A DNA stretch of 64,000 nt from a gamma proteobacterium symbiont of Stewartia floridana (GTDB lineage Bacteria; Pseudomonadota; Gammaproteobacteria; Chromatiales; Chromatiaceae), in assembly GCA_003676145.1 (NCBI GenBank), contig NAUB01000025.1:80076-144075 (forward strand), written 5' to 3'. A program made the translations under genes and the position numbers. Below, in pieces: positions 56,598 to 64,000 of the stretch (positions are counted from its first letter, which is position 1; the number at the start of each line of letters is the position of its first letter). The notes under the pieces are model-generated. The model searched no databases. It was given only the letters and a program-made list of their open reading frames with translations, and was not told where the DNA came from.

Positions 56598-57557
56598 CTA
56601 ACGGTTCAATCGATCCCATTTCTGTTTATAGCGGCTATCCAGCAGAGATAGCTGCTGATCCAGTTGCAGCAGTTTCTGTTTCTCCGGATAGGGATGGTTG
56701 TGCTGCTGGTACCAATCCTCAATCTCTTTTTTCAATGCTTCCCGCTGATTGAAGATGGATCCGATGGCGCCTTTCAGGCGGGTCAGTTCATCGTTCTGCA
56801 GGTCGCTGATGGCGTAGCGGACACCGGTCTCGAAGATTCGGGTTCCGCCACCTTCACGGACTGTCTGCCAGAGTTGCTCGCTGGTATGGATCTGCACACC
56901 GGCAAGATAGTCGATGCCATAATCCTTGAATCCCTCCAACCAGGGGGTGGTTGGTCCCATCAGCACCACTTGCGCGGCTCTCGACAATTCTGCCAGACGG
57001 GGGAAGGTCTTGTTGATCAATGTGGTGGCACTGAGAAACACCCACTGCGCATCCCTGAGGAGAAATTCCGCCGCCGGGTCCGGCAGATCCTCTGCGCTCG
57101 GATTGCGCTCCAGAATGGTCAGTTCGAAATCATCATCAAACAGTTGCTCGATACCCGGATAACGGCCGATGACCACCACCTTTTTTCCCTTCAGCTGAGG
57201 TTTGAAATGCTCAAACACCGCAAGATTGGCGGAGCCTTGCGGGAACAGGGGAGTGGCGGATTCCATCAACGGATTGTTGCTGTTGATCCCGGCGTTGAGC
57301 GCCGCCATGCCAACTGCCGCTTCGTGCGGATTCCAGGATTTCACCCAACCGGCCAGCTGTTTCAGATTGCGGCCAACCAGGGTACCGGACCAGGGCAGGA
57401 CTCTGGTCATGCTGCCGGGACTCATCGCCAAACCGGTCGATGAGCGGCTTCGCGCCAGTGTCCAGGTAAGTCCGATCTGGACCTCTTCGACCTTGCCGTC
57501 ATCAGTAAGCTGATCGAGAAGCCACTCATAGAGTGACCAGGGGTGATGAGCATTCAT
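56598..57557 (-). CDS. DUF4213/DUF364 putative metal-chelation protein
   Basis: 319 residues from ATG 57557 with CAGGAG upstream; a longer frame to 57650 has no ribosome site. N-terminal DUF4213-like region (residues 1-~90; MSPGSMTRVLPWSGTLVGRN; WNPHEAAVGMAALNA) and C-terminal Rossmann-like DUF364 (KKVVVIGRYPGIEQL; WVFLSATTLINKTFPRL; VVLMGPTTPWLEGF). Members often lie near nitrogenase or metal cofactor genes; here the next gene on the strand is hypE. The last ~70 residues are a charged helical extension. Confidence 0.85.
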   Translation of the reverse strand: MNAHHPWSLYEWLLDQLTDDGKVEEVQIGLTWTLARSRSSTGLAMSPGSMTRVLPWSGTLVGRNLKQLAGWVKSWNPHEAAVGMAALNAGINSNNPLMESATPLFPQGSANLAVFEHFKPQLKGKKVVVIGRYPGIEQLFDDDFELTILERNPSAEDLPDPAAEFLLRDAQWVFLSATTLINKTFPRLAELSRAAQVVLMGPTTPWLEGFKDYGIDYLAGVQIHTSEQLWQTVREGGGTRIFETGVRYAISDLQNDELTRLKGAIGSIFNQREALKKEIEDWYQQHNHPYPEKQKLLQLDQQLSLLDSRYKQKWDRLNR

Positions 57558-57619
57558 GGAGACTCCTGTAATACATACTCCGCCGTTGCTGTCGTTCGTA
57601 GCAAGGCAGAAGGCTGGTG

Positions 57620-57639
57620 AGGGCCTGTTAACACTAATC
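57620..57639 (+). repeat. Second copy of dispersed 20-bp repeat
   Basis: AGGGCCTGTTAACACTAATC, exact match to 11051-11070; contains the palindrome GTTAAC. Could be the end of a lost insertion sequence or MITE, or a regulator site. Confidence 0.6.
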
Positions 57640-57793
57640 TTTGAATGCAAATATCAATCCAGCGCTAAACCGTTGAATCCACGTGAGTGCGTCTGGAAAT
57701 CTTTGTCGCTATGCCGACAAAGCCGACATCTGTGTCGCTCTGTTTGGGACACGCAGAGAGGTTTATCGCAGAGGGTTTTCAGCCGTTATTCCG

Positions 57794-57818
57794 CCAAGCC
57801 AAGCCAAGCCAAGCCAAG
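57794..57818 (+). repeat. CCAAG pentanucleotide array (5 copies)
   Basis: Five perfect CCAAG units between the hypE stop and the DUF364 gene. Short simple-sequence repeats of this kind can vary in number; it is outside coding sequence. Confidence 0.75.
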
Positions 57819-57834
57819 CCGATCCGTCAACTCG

Positions 57835-58848
57835 TCAACAGATCCTGGGCAGGGGGTCATCCTCAAGTTCATCAAGAATGCGTGATCCACCCAGTTCGGT
57901 ATGCAGTACGACAAAGGGGTCGTCAGTTTCAGTTTCGCCGATGATACTGGCCTCTTCACCGCCGGGCAGTGCCTGCCAGCGCTGCAGTGCCTGATCGGCC
58001 TGATCGGCTGCGATAACGGCGACGACCCGGCCTTCGCAGGCCAGATAGAGTGGGTCGTAACCCAACATGTCGCAGACTGAGACGACCGGGTCCCGCAGCG
58101 GAATGGCCGATTGATCCAGGTTGATACGCAACCCGGTGCCACGACAGAGCTCATGGGCCACGGTTGCCAACCCACCACGGGTGGGATCGCGCATAAAGCG
58201 AAGTCCCGGCAGATCCAACAGCGCCTGGGTAAAGGGTAGGACACTGGCCGCATCCGACATCAGGTCACCGCGCAGACCAAACTGTTCGCGAGCCAGCATC
58301 ACAGCAATCCCATGATCGCCTACCGGTCCGCTGACCAGCAGTCGGTCCCCCGGTTGGATCTGCGACATACCCAGGGTGAGATCGGTTGCCTTGATGCCGA
58401 TACCGGTGGTTGCCAGGTAGACGCCACCCCCTTCACCCCGTCGGACAACCTTGGTATCTCCCGCCACAACGGCGACACCGATGGCTTTGGACGCCTCCGC
58501 GATCGAGATGATGATTCGCTCCAGCGCTTCCACCTCAAAGCCCTCCTCAATAAAGGCGTTCAGGCTCAGATATTTGGGTATCGCACCGGAGACTGCCAGA
58601 TCGTTGGTCGTGCCATGCACCGCCAGTGAACCAATGTTGCCGCCCGGAAATTCGAGCGGTTGTACCGTGAATCCGTCGGTTGTGAAGAGCAATTCACCTT
58701 GTCGGTCCAGGGGGAGGGTGACCGCATCCGCCTGAACATCCAGGGTGGGATTTTTCAGGTGTCTGGCAAACAGCATTTCGATCAGTTCACGCATCAGCCG
58801 GCCGCCGTTGCCGTGGGCCAAAGAGATGTGTCTATCAGGTAGGTTCAT
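57835..58848 (-). CDS. hypE: Hydrogenase maturation protein HypE
   Basis: 337 residues. AIR-synthetase-like fold: start HISLAHGNGGRLMRELI, GDTKVVRRGEGGGVYLATTG, RDPTRGGLATVAHEL, and the C-terminal PRIC whose last Cys carries the carbamoyl/cyano group passed to the NiFe cluster. No other hyp or hydrogenase genes are in the window, so it is separated from its operon. Confidence 0.95.
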   Translation of the reverse strand: MNLPDRHISLAHGNGGRLMRELIEMLFARHLKNPTLDVQADAVTLPLDRQGELLFTTDGFTVQPLEFPGGNIGSLAVHGTTNDLAVSGAIPKYLSLNAFIEEGFEVEALERIIISIAEASKAIGVAVVAGDTKVVRRGEGGGVYLATTGIGIKATDLTLGMSQIQPGDRLLVSGPVGDHGIAVMLAREQFGLRGDLMSDAASVLPFTQALLDLPGLRFMRDPTRGGLATVAHELCRGTGLRINLDQSAIPLRDPVVSVCDMLGYDPLYLACEGRVVAVIAADQADQALQRWQALPGGEEASIIGETETDDPFVVLHTELGGSRILDELEDDPLPRIC

Positions 58849-58944
58849 AGGGTCAAGCCAGAGTGCAGATGGTCGGAACTCGGTCCGGGGAAGGGGGTAG
58901 GGGGAGAACCTTAAATTGTTTTTTCGATTTGAGCAAAGTGCGGT

Positions 58945-58971
58945 GAAAAAACCCCGCCATAATGGCGGGGT
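58945..58971 (-). terminator. Intrinsic terminator of the sulfur-globule-like gene
   Basis: ACCCCGCCAT / ATGGCGGGGT inverted repeat followed on the minus strand by six T; lies about 20 bp after the stop. Confidence 0.88.
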
Positions 58972-58992
58972 AGGTAAGAGTTTTCGATCTTG

Positions 58993-59328
58993 TTATTCGG
59001 CTGGTGCTGCGGGAGCCGCCGGTGCAGCCGGTGCAGCGTAAGGATAGCCATAACCATAGCCGGGATAGCCATAGCCGTAGCCAGGATAGCCATAACCATA
59101 ACCGGGATAGCCATAACCATAACCGGGATAGCCATAACCATAGCCGGGATAGCCATAGCCGTAGCCGGGATAACCATAATAGCCAGGATATCCCCAAGGA
59201 CCTGGGCCATACCAATCATCATCATCAAACCAATCAAAAGGTCCCCAGAAAGCCTGGGCAGGCAGAGTGGCAAGCAGTGCAGAACCGGCAGCAGCTGCAA
59301 TCAAAGCGGTTTTAAAGGTTTTTTTCAT
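58993..59328 (-). CDS. Sulfur-globule-type Gly/Tyr/Pro repeat protein
   Basis: 111 residues. Signal peptide ending LPAQA, then FWGPFDWFDDDDWYGPGPWG, and about seven copies of a GYPGYGY heptapeptide (21-bp DNA repeat), ending in Ala/Pro repeats. Signal peptide, WGP/DD start and Gly-Tyr repeats agree with the envelope proteins (SgpA/B type) of periplasmic sulfur globules in purple sulfur bacteria and sulfur-oxidising symbionts. It would coat stored elemental sulfur. A strong terminator follows, fitting an abundant single-gene transcript. Confidence 0.8.
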   Translation of the reverse strand: MKKTFKTALIAAAAGSALLATLPAQAFWGPFDWFDDDDWYGPGPWGYPGYYGYPGYGYGYPGYGYGYPGYGYGYPGYGYGYPGYGYGYPGYGYGYPYAAPAAPAAPAAPAE

Positions 59329-59522
59329 GGCGATTCTCTCCTTCGTTTCTCATCTACTATGTTTGGGAAGAACGGGCCGTCGATTCCCAACATATCTTTT
59401 TCGTTGGTTGAATGGTTCACTACCTTCACGGTACATCCTTGAACCTGATTACTACTATATGCCAGAGTGAGAAAAAATGGTTGATCTAAATCATAAAATT
59501 ACCGACTATTAATATAACGCTT

Positions 59523-60644
59523 TTAGAGTAACGCCTTCAGCTGATCAAAAGCTGCCCCGATCTGCTCTTCGGTATTATAAAAGTGGGGTGAAAAACGGAT
59601 CCCGCCACCACGGTAGGCACACATCACTCCCTGATCCATAAGTGCCTGATAAAGCAATTGATTATCTCGATCAGGTACGATAAACGTGACAATCCCACCG
59701 CGCATCTTCCTCTCTCTGGGAGTGATCAGCTGATAGCCGCAGGCATCCACCTGTTCGATGGTGAAATCGGTCAAACGCTGAATGGCAGCAGCAACCTCAT
59801 CCATCCCCAGATTCAGTAACAGGGAGAGACTGCTGTGCAGGGCATGGACACCCAGCATATTCGGGCTGCCACACTCAAACCGGCGGGCCGATTCGGCCGG
59901 CTGCCAATCGGTCTGATCAAAATCCCCCACGGCCTCGACCATATGCCAGCCGAACTCGTTCAGTTTCAACGCTTCTCTGAGCGAGGGCCGACAGTAGAAG
60001 AGTGCCAGCCCCTCCGGGCCGAGCATCCACTTGTGCCCATCGGCGACCACCACATCGGCCTGACAGCTTTGTGCATCGAATGGAACGGCCCCGAGGCTCT
60101 GAATCGCATCGACAACAAAAACAATCCCCTTGGCCTGACAGTAATCGCCCAAGGGTTCCAACTGCAACCGCCTGCCGCTCGCATATTGGATGGAGCTGAC
60201 CGAGAGTAGTCGGGTGCGACTGTCACACAGGGCCAGCAGATCCGCTTCCGGCTGCTGACTGCCGGCCAGATCGAGTAAGCGGACTTCCACACCCTGGCTC
60301 TGCAGGGATTGCCAGACAATCCGGTTGGAAGGAAACTCCTGGGCAATGGAGACGATATTGTCACCCGCCTGCCAGGGCAGACCATAGGCGATAAAAGAGA
60401 GCCCCTCGGAAGTGCTCTTCAGCAGCGCAATGTCGTCTGCAGCCGGCGCGTTGATCAGCTCTGCCATCCGTTCGCGCAGGGCGCTCTCTTTGGCCAGCCA
60501 GTGGGGATAGTTTTGTGAGCCCTGGGTGCCGTTTTCCCGGGCGAACGCCTCCACTGCGGCAACCGTGGTTTGGGGCCAGGGAGCTACCGCCGCATGGTTC
60601 AGATAGATAATCGCCGGATCCAGTGCAAATTCTGCCATGTTCAC
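59523..60644 (-). CDS. PLP-dependent class V aminotransferase
   Basis: 373 residues. Fold type I, class V blocks: IYLNHAAVAPWPQTT at the start, LLKSTSEGLSFIAYGLPWQ, VDAIQSLGAVPFD (Asp that pairs with PLP nitrogen) and VVADGHKWMLGPEGLALFY with the Schiff-base Lys. Related to cysteine desulfurase/isopenicillin epimerase-like enzymes, but no Cys-loop typical of SufS is evident near residue 330. Substrate unknown. Confidence 0.88.
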   Translation of the reverse strand: MNMAEFALDPAIIYLNHAAVAPWPQTTVAAVEAFARENGTQGSQNYPHWLAKESALRERMAELINAPAADDIALLKSTSEGLSFIAYGLPWQAGDNIVSIAQEFPSNRIVWQSLQSQGVEVRLLDLAGSQQPEADLLALCDSRTRLLSVSSIQYASGRRLQLEPLGDYCQAKGIVFVVDAIQSLGAVPFDAQSCQADVVVADGHKWMLGPEGLALFYCRPSLREALKLNEFGWHMVEAVGDFDQTDWQPAESARRFECGSPNMLGVHALHSSLSLLLNLGMDEVAAAIQRLTDFTIEQVDACGYQLITPRERKMRGGIVTFIVPDRDNQLLYQALMDQGVMCAYRGGGIRFSPHFYNTEEQIGAAFDQLKALL

Positions 60645-61078
60645 CCCTGATTCAATTGCAGTGCTGTCTCGTCGCTGGTCATCGAATGCCTATGCCAGGC
60701 CGATGAAATCAGCCGATTATGACCTGAAATGTCATTGGATAGGAGTTAAAAACCTGAAATCCCGGAAAATTAGCCTGGCTGAGGTTAGAGAACAGGGTGC
60801 CGATTCGGCATGAGCGATAGAGAGAAAATTCAATAAAAACAATGAAATAATAGGGTCTGGCGAGATTTCATTGTGAATATAAAGCAAAAAAAGTATGAAT
60901 TTGTGCAAAATTTACTAGTTTAATACTTTAGAACTTATTAATATTGCCGATATCTAAGAGTAGAAAGGGACTTTATTGGGTTTTCAGGATTTGGCATGGA
61001 TTGAGGATTGTCAGTGCCAAAACCTTTTTTAAACGACATTATGTATTTGTGACTAATACGCGAGTAGTGAGGTGTACT
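60645..61078. other. AT-rich intergenic region without recognised feature
   Basis: About 430 bp between divergent genes, becoming strongly AT-rich from 60,830. It must contain promoters for both. A longer open frame from 60944 reaches the small membrane protein, but I place that start at 61079. Confidence 0.4.
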
Positions 61079-61309
61079 ATGTCATTTCTTAATTGCAAAC
61101 TGTTGCGCCGCTTTGTCTCTTTAGCTGGCGTTCTCCTGATCGGTGGTATGTTACTCGAAGTGATGGCTCATCTTTTGATGAGTGACGTCAATCTGTTGCT
61201 CATCCAGCCGATCGCGCTGGGTATGGTACTGATCAGTCCTGTGATCATGCTGATGGCCGTTGTGGTTGCACTGATTCCTGGCGTCAGATTGAACGACTGC
61301 ATTCACTAG
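61079..61309 (+). CDS. Small two-helix membrane protein
   Basis: 76 residues from ATG 61079, which has GAGGTG upstream; the frame extends to 60944 but that part (KSRKGLYWVFRIWHG) is not coding-like. Two hydrophobic helices (about 17-32 and 42-66). No family recognised. Confidence 0.55.
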   Translation: MSFLNCKLLRRFVSLAGVLLIGGMLLEVMAHLLMSDVNLLLIQPIALGMVLISPVIMLMAVVVALIPGVRLNDCIH

Positions 61310-61607
61310 AGAGAACCTGAAAGAGAACAACTCTTAAAAGACTCTTTTGGGTTTGGAAGGGAAGCCAACTGTTACTATGGCTGACAGGGAATCCTTTGCC
61401 CCCCATTTCCCTCCCTGCAAAATCCACTTCCTGCAGATGATACTGACTTCAGGTCGGTAGGTTATCCTATGCGTTGAAAGCCGATGCTGAGTTCTGTCAT
61501 TCAACAGTCAAATCTGGTTGTCTAAAAAATTCACATTCGACAGGGTAATGGCACGGCAGGCTTTGATCTATAATCGGTTTTTCAATAAAGAGGAATAGGG
61601 GAGCTTT

Positions 61608-62033
61608 ATGTCGATTTCGTTCAGAGGTGTGTTTCTATCTGCAGTGGTTGCCTGCCTGGTACTTTTTCATCCAACAGCATCGGCCGCCAAAGCCTGTAAA
61701 GGGATGAGCAAGTCAGCCTGCTCTGGCAATGATAACTGCAGTTGGGTGAAGAGTTACACCACCAAGACAGGTGCCAAGGTCAATGCCTACTGTCGAACCA
61801 AATCCGGTAAGAAGAGCAGCAGCACGAGCACAACCAGCAAACAGAAATCAAGCAAAGACTCAGCGAAGAGTGCCAAGAAGGAGAAAACCAAGAAGAGCAG
61901 CAGCGATAAGAGCAAACAGTCCAAAAGCAAGGCAAAAGTGACGGACAAAAAGAAAAAAGATAGCAAGAAAGACAAAAAAGACAGCAAGAAAGAGAAAAAG
62001 AAGAAGAAAGAGAAAAAGAGCAGTAAGAGCTGA
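61608..62033 (+). CDS. Secreted Cys-rich protein with lysine/serine tail
   Basis: 141 residues. Signal peptide ending TASA, then a small domain with four Cys (CKGMSKSACSGNDNCSWVKS and AYCRTKSGKK), probably two disulfides. The last ~75 residues are almost only Lys, Ser, Asp and Glu, like a histone H1 tail. The ribosome site AGGGGAG fits. Exported polycation of unknown function; it could bind DNA, polysaccharide or host surface. Confidence 0.72.
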   Translation: MSISFRGVFLSAVVACLVLFHPTASAAKACKGMSKSACSGNDNCSWVKSYTTKTGAKVNAYCRTKSGKKSSSTSTTSKQKSSKDSAKSAKKEKTKKSSSDKSKQSKSKAKVTDKKKKDSKKDKKDSKKEKKKKKEKKSSKS

Positions 62034-62255
62034 ATCCATAACCTTGAATGGTTCAGTCAGGATTTCATCTGAAAATCTCCTGACAACATTTAACCTGTTT
62101 TGACAAAAGCAGAATTAATGTCTCGCAAATTGAATGCGAGCACATAATGAAGAGCTTAGGGTTGCTGGTTTTCGCTGACATCCAGAGCCAGCAGGAAGCA
62201 GAGGTTACCAAGAGTAATCTGGGAGACGGGAACCGATGCAAATGATCCTCTTGGA

Positions 62256-63881
62256 CTAGGAACGAGAGAGTGGCTGATTTTTTTCCTTGGATCTGTAAGT
62301 ACAAACTCGATTTCGTCCCTGTTGTTTTGCATCATACAAAGCACTGTCTGCAGCAGAGATAAGAAAGGTATCTGTATCGCCATGCTGGGGGTAGGTGGCT
62401 ACCCCTATGCTCACGGTGACCGACAATGACTGCATGTCATCGAATTGAATCGGCAGTGCCGACACGGTCAGTTTGATTCGTTCAGCAATTTCTTGGGCAT
62501 CGTCCGTATCGGTTTCCGGCAGAATTATTGCGATCTCCTCACCCCCGTACCTGCATAAAAAATCAGTTCCTCTTGAATCTTTGAGGAGTCGTTCACTCAA
62601 CTTCTGCAATACCTTGTCCCCGGCAGGGTGGCCATAGGTGTCATTGATTAGTTTGAACTTATCGATATCAATGAGGAGTAGAGACAGTGGATGATTGAAG
62701 CGTGTCGAGCGAACAAGCTCATTCTCGAGATGTTCATGAAACATGCGACGTGTATAGAGATTTGTCAGACTGTCATGAGTGGCTAGCTGTTCAAGTAGAT
62801 TTTGTTCCTGTTCAATTCGCTGACTGACCCGTGTGGCCTGTACAGAAAAGAAGGCGATCAATAACCCACCGAGTATAAATACTGAGATACCCACCGCGAT
62901 TGCAGTACGTTCTACGACATTCATCTCGTATGAAACATCAGCCAGCAGCGTCATCTCCGCTATGCTGCGGCCCCTGGCATCCACAAGAGGCATAGAGAGC
63001 ATCCAATAGGAGTGATCACCTTGTTCAACTTGGATTACATCGTTGCCTGGTATGTGCTTAGCCTTTTTGAAGTGGTCGCTCAGTACCGGAGAGAGTTCTC
63101 CGTAAATCTCTGAACTCATCACCACGTTAGGAAAACGATCCCAGTCCACGGTACGTCCCAGAACGCGCATCCCGTCTTCCCATTTTTCACGATTCAAGTA
63201 GTTCTTTTGAATTGCCACCGCCACATCGAAACCGAATATATCCCTGAGACGATCAATAACATGATCAATCTCCATACCTAGCTCAAGGTAGCCTATCAAG
63301 CTCCCTGTTCCACTATCATGCCAAGGGGAAACCACCCGCAAAGTGAATGTTCCAAGAGGGCCGAGTTCCACACCGTACGACAGGGTGCTATTTTGCTCCG
63401 CTCGCAATGTTGTTACGCGGTCAATTGTGTCGCCATGGCGCCCAGGTGCATGGACGCGTAGTAAATTGACTCTATCTGGCTTTGTGAAATAGAAATGGGT
63501 GACGTTGTAATCACGTTTTAGTTCCTTGAACAAGGCTTCTGTATCTGCCAACAATACTTCCCTGTCATAACTCGCGAAGACTTCGCTTAATGCTTTGTCT
63601 CGAAGCAAGGCATTCATAATAGAGCGAAGTGCATTCGCATCATTTAAAACACTTTTCTCGTAATAGTCCTTTGCTACAGTTTGTGTTCGTGTCAGCCGTT
63701 CATGGATTAAGCCGTGACTTCGACTCTCCGACTCAAAATAGAACAAACTTACAGCCAATACCATGACCAGTAAGACGATTACTGCGACAAGAGGGGTTAG
63801 AAATCTTAAGCGAAGCGATGCTGCCTCATACTGAATGCCCGGATTGGTAGCATTGTGGTAAGTAGTGGGAGGTTTTTCCAT
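62256..63881 (-). CDS. Membrane diguanylate cyclase (GGDEF) with periplasmic sensor
   Basis: 541 residues. Two membrane helices (about 28-50 and 325-350) frame a large periplasmic sensor of the double-Cache type. The GGDEF domain begins near residue 370 (LATHDSLTNLYTRRMFHEHL) and has an active-site signature RYGGEEIAII. An RxxD inhibitory site (RGTD) sits five residues before it, so product feedback is expected. Makes c-di-GMP. No EAL domain. Upstream TTAAGGC is a modest ribosome site. Confidence 0.92.
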   Translation of the reverse strand: MEKPPTTYHNATNPGIQYEAASLRLRFLTPLVAVIVLLVMVLAVSLFYFESESRSHGLIHERLTRTQTVAKDYYEKSVLNDANALRSIMNALLRDKALSEVFASYDREVLLADTEALFKELKRDYNVTHFYFTKPDRVNLLRVHAPGRHGDTIDRVTTLRAEQNSTLSYGVELGPLGTFTLRVVSPWHDSGTGSLIGYLELGMEIDHVIDRLRDIFGFDVAVAIQKNYLNREKWEDGMRVLGRTVDWDRFPNVVMSSEIYGELSPVLSDHFKKAKHIPGNDVIQVEQGDHSYWMLSMPLVDARGRSIAEMTLLADVSYEMNVVERTAIAVGISVFILGGLLIAFFSVQATRVSQRIEQEQNLLEQLATHDSLTNLYTRRMFHEHLENELVRSTRFNHPLSLLLIDIDKFKLINDTYGHPAGDKVLQKLSERLLKDSRGTDFLCRYGGEEIAIILPETDTDDAQEIAERIKLTVSALPIQFDDMQSLSVTVSIGVATYPQHGDTDTFLISAADSALYDAKQQGRNRVCTYRSKEKNQPLSRS

Positions 63882-64000
63882 GCCTTAAATTTGCTTTAGT
63901 TATCCCGGATTCAATTCATAAGTGCATAACTTGTACAGGCTAGAAGAAGCGGTCAGTTGTCCGTAGGCTAACCGCTTTTTCTCCGGCAAGAGATGACACG

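Noticed and set aside
59040..59170. Regular 21-bp DNA repeats that look like a CRISPR or satellite array
   Set aside because: They are in frame and encode the GYPGYGY repeats of the sulfur-globule-like protein; no unique spacers.
62119..62139. CTCGCA / TGCGAG inverted repeat after the Lys-rich gene
   Set aside because: Short stem without T run; I could not support a terminator or RNA gene.

Overview
The window comes from a gammaproteobacterium that stores sulfur. The main pointers are a Gly/Tyr/Pro-repeat protein of sulfur-globule type (59.0-59.3 kb), the Escherichia-like rne/rluC divergent pair, a type II secretion (T2SS) operon, an AcrB-type RND pump and hypE. A free-living or symbiotic sulfur oxidiser of the Chromatiales/Sedimenticola/Thiodiazotropha kind would fit, but this is inference from gene content and not a species call.

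Host left arm (0-34.8 kb). The window opens inside a large Ig/cadherin-like surface protein. A same-strand, tightly spaced set follows: a membrane-anchored protein, a 7x Calx-beta exoprotein with a C-terminal sorting signal, an SCO-like copper protein, a cytochrome c fused to a periplasmic-binding-like domain, and a sensor histidine kinase whose ATPase domain looks degenerate. Next come a DegS-like protease, an RND efflux pair, a lipoprotein alpha/beta hydrolase, class I aldolase, a second hydrolase and a subtilisin-like protease carrying Calx-beta repeats. The T2SS operon gspD-E-F-H-I-J-K-L-M-(C/N) follows; it has no gspG. The Calx-beta protein and the protease are plausible substrates of this machine. 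An OprD-like porin closes the arm.

Integrated element (36.0-49.75 kb). An AT-richer island of about 13.7 kb sits inside the 5' end of a low-molecular-weight protein tyrosine phosphatase (LMW-PTP) gene. It is bounded by 14-bp direct repeats (TGCATGGGCAACAT) that lie in the phosphatase P-loop codons. It encodes a tyrosine integrase, an AlpA-like regulator, a replication-type HTH protein with internal repeats, small and large terminase, a scaffold-like protein and five genes that look like podovirus DNA-ejection/internal virion proteins. It has no portal, major capsid, tail or lysis gene that I can recognise, and the operon leaves no room for them. Either this is a reduced prophage or a phage satellite that keeps packaging and ejection functions. 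Immediately left of it lies a decayed integrase of the same family (35.3-35.9 kb), followed by a truncated copy of the phosphatase start. This shows that an older related element used the same site.

Host right arm (49.7-64 kb). The intact LMW-PTP gene (its first codons supplied by the element) is followed by rne, rluC, a Gph-like HAD phosphatase, an SppA-type peptidase, a DUF4213/DUF364 protein, hypE, the sulfur-globule-like protein, a class V aminotransferase, two small membrane/secreted proteins (one with a lysine/serine tail) and a membrane diguanylate cyclase. I saw no rRNA, tRNA or CRISPR array and no complete insertion sequence.
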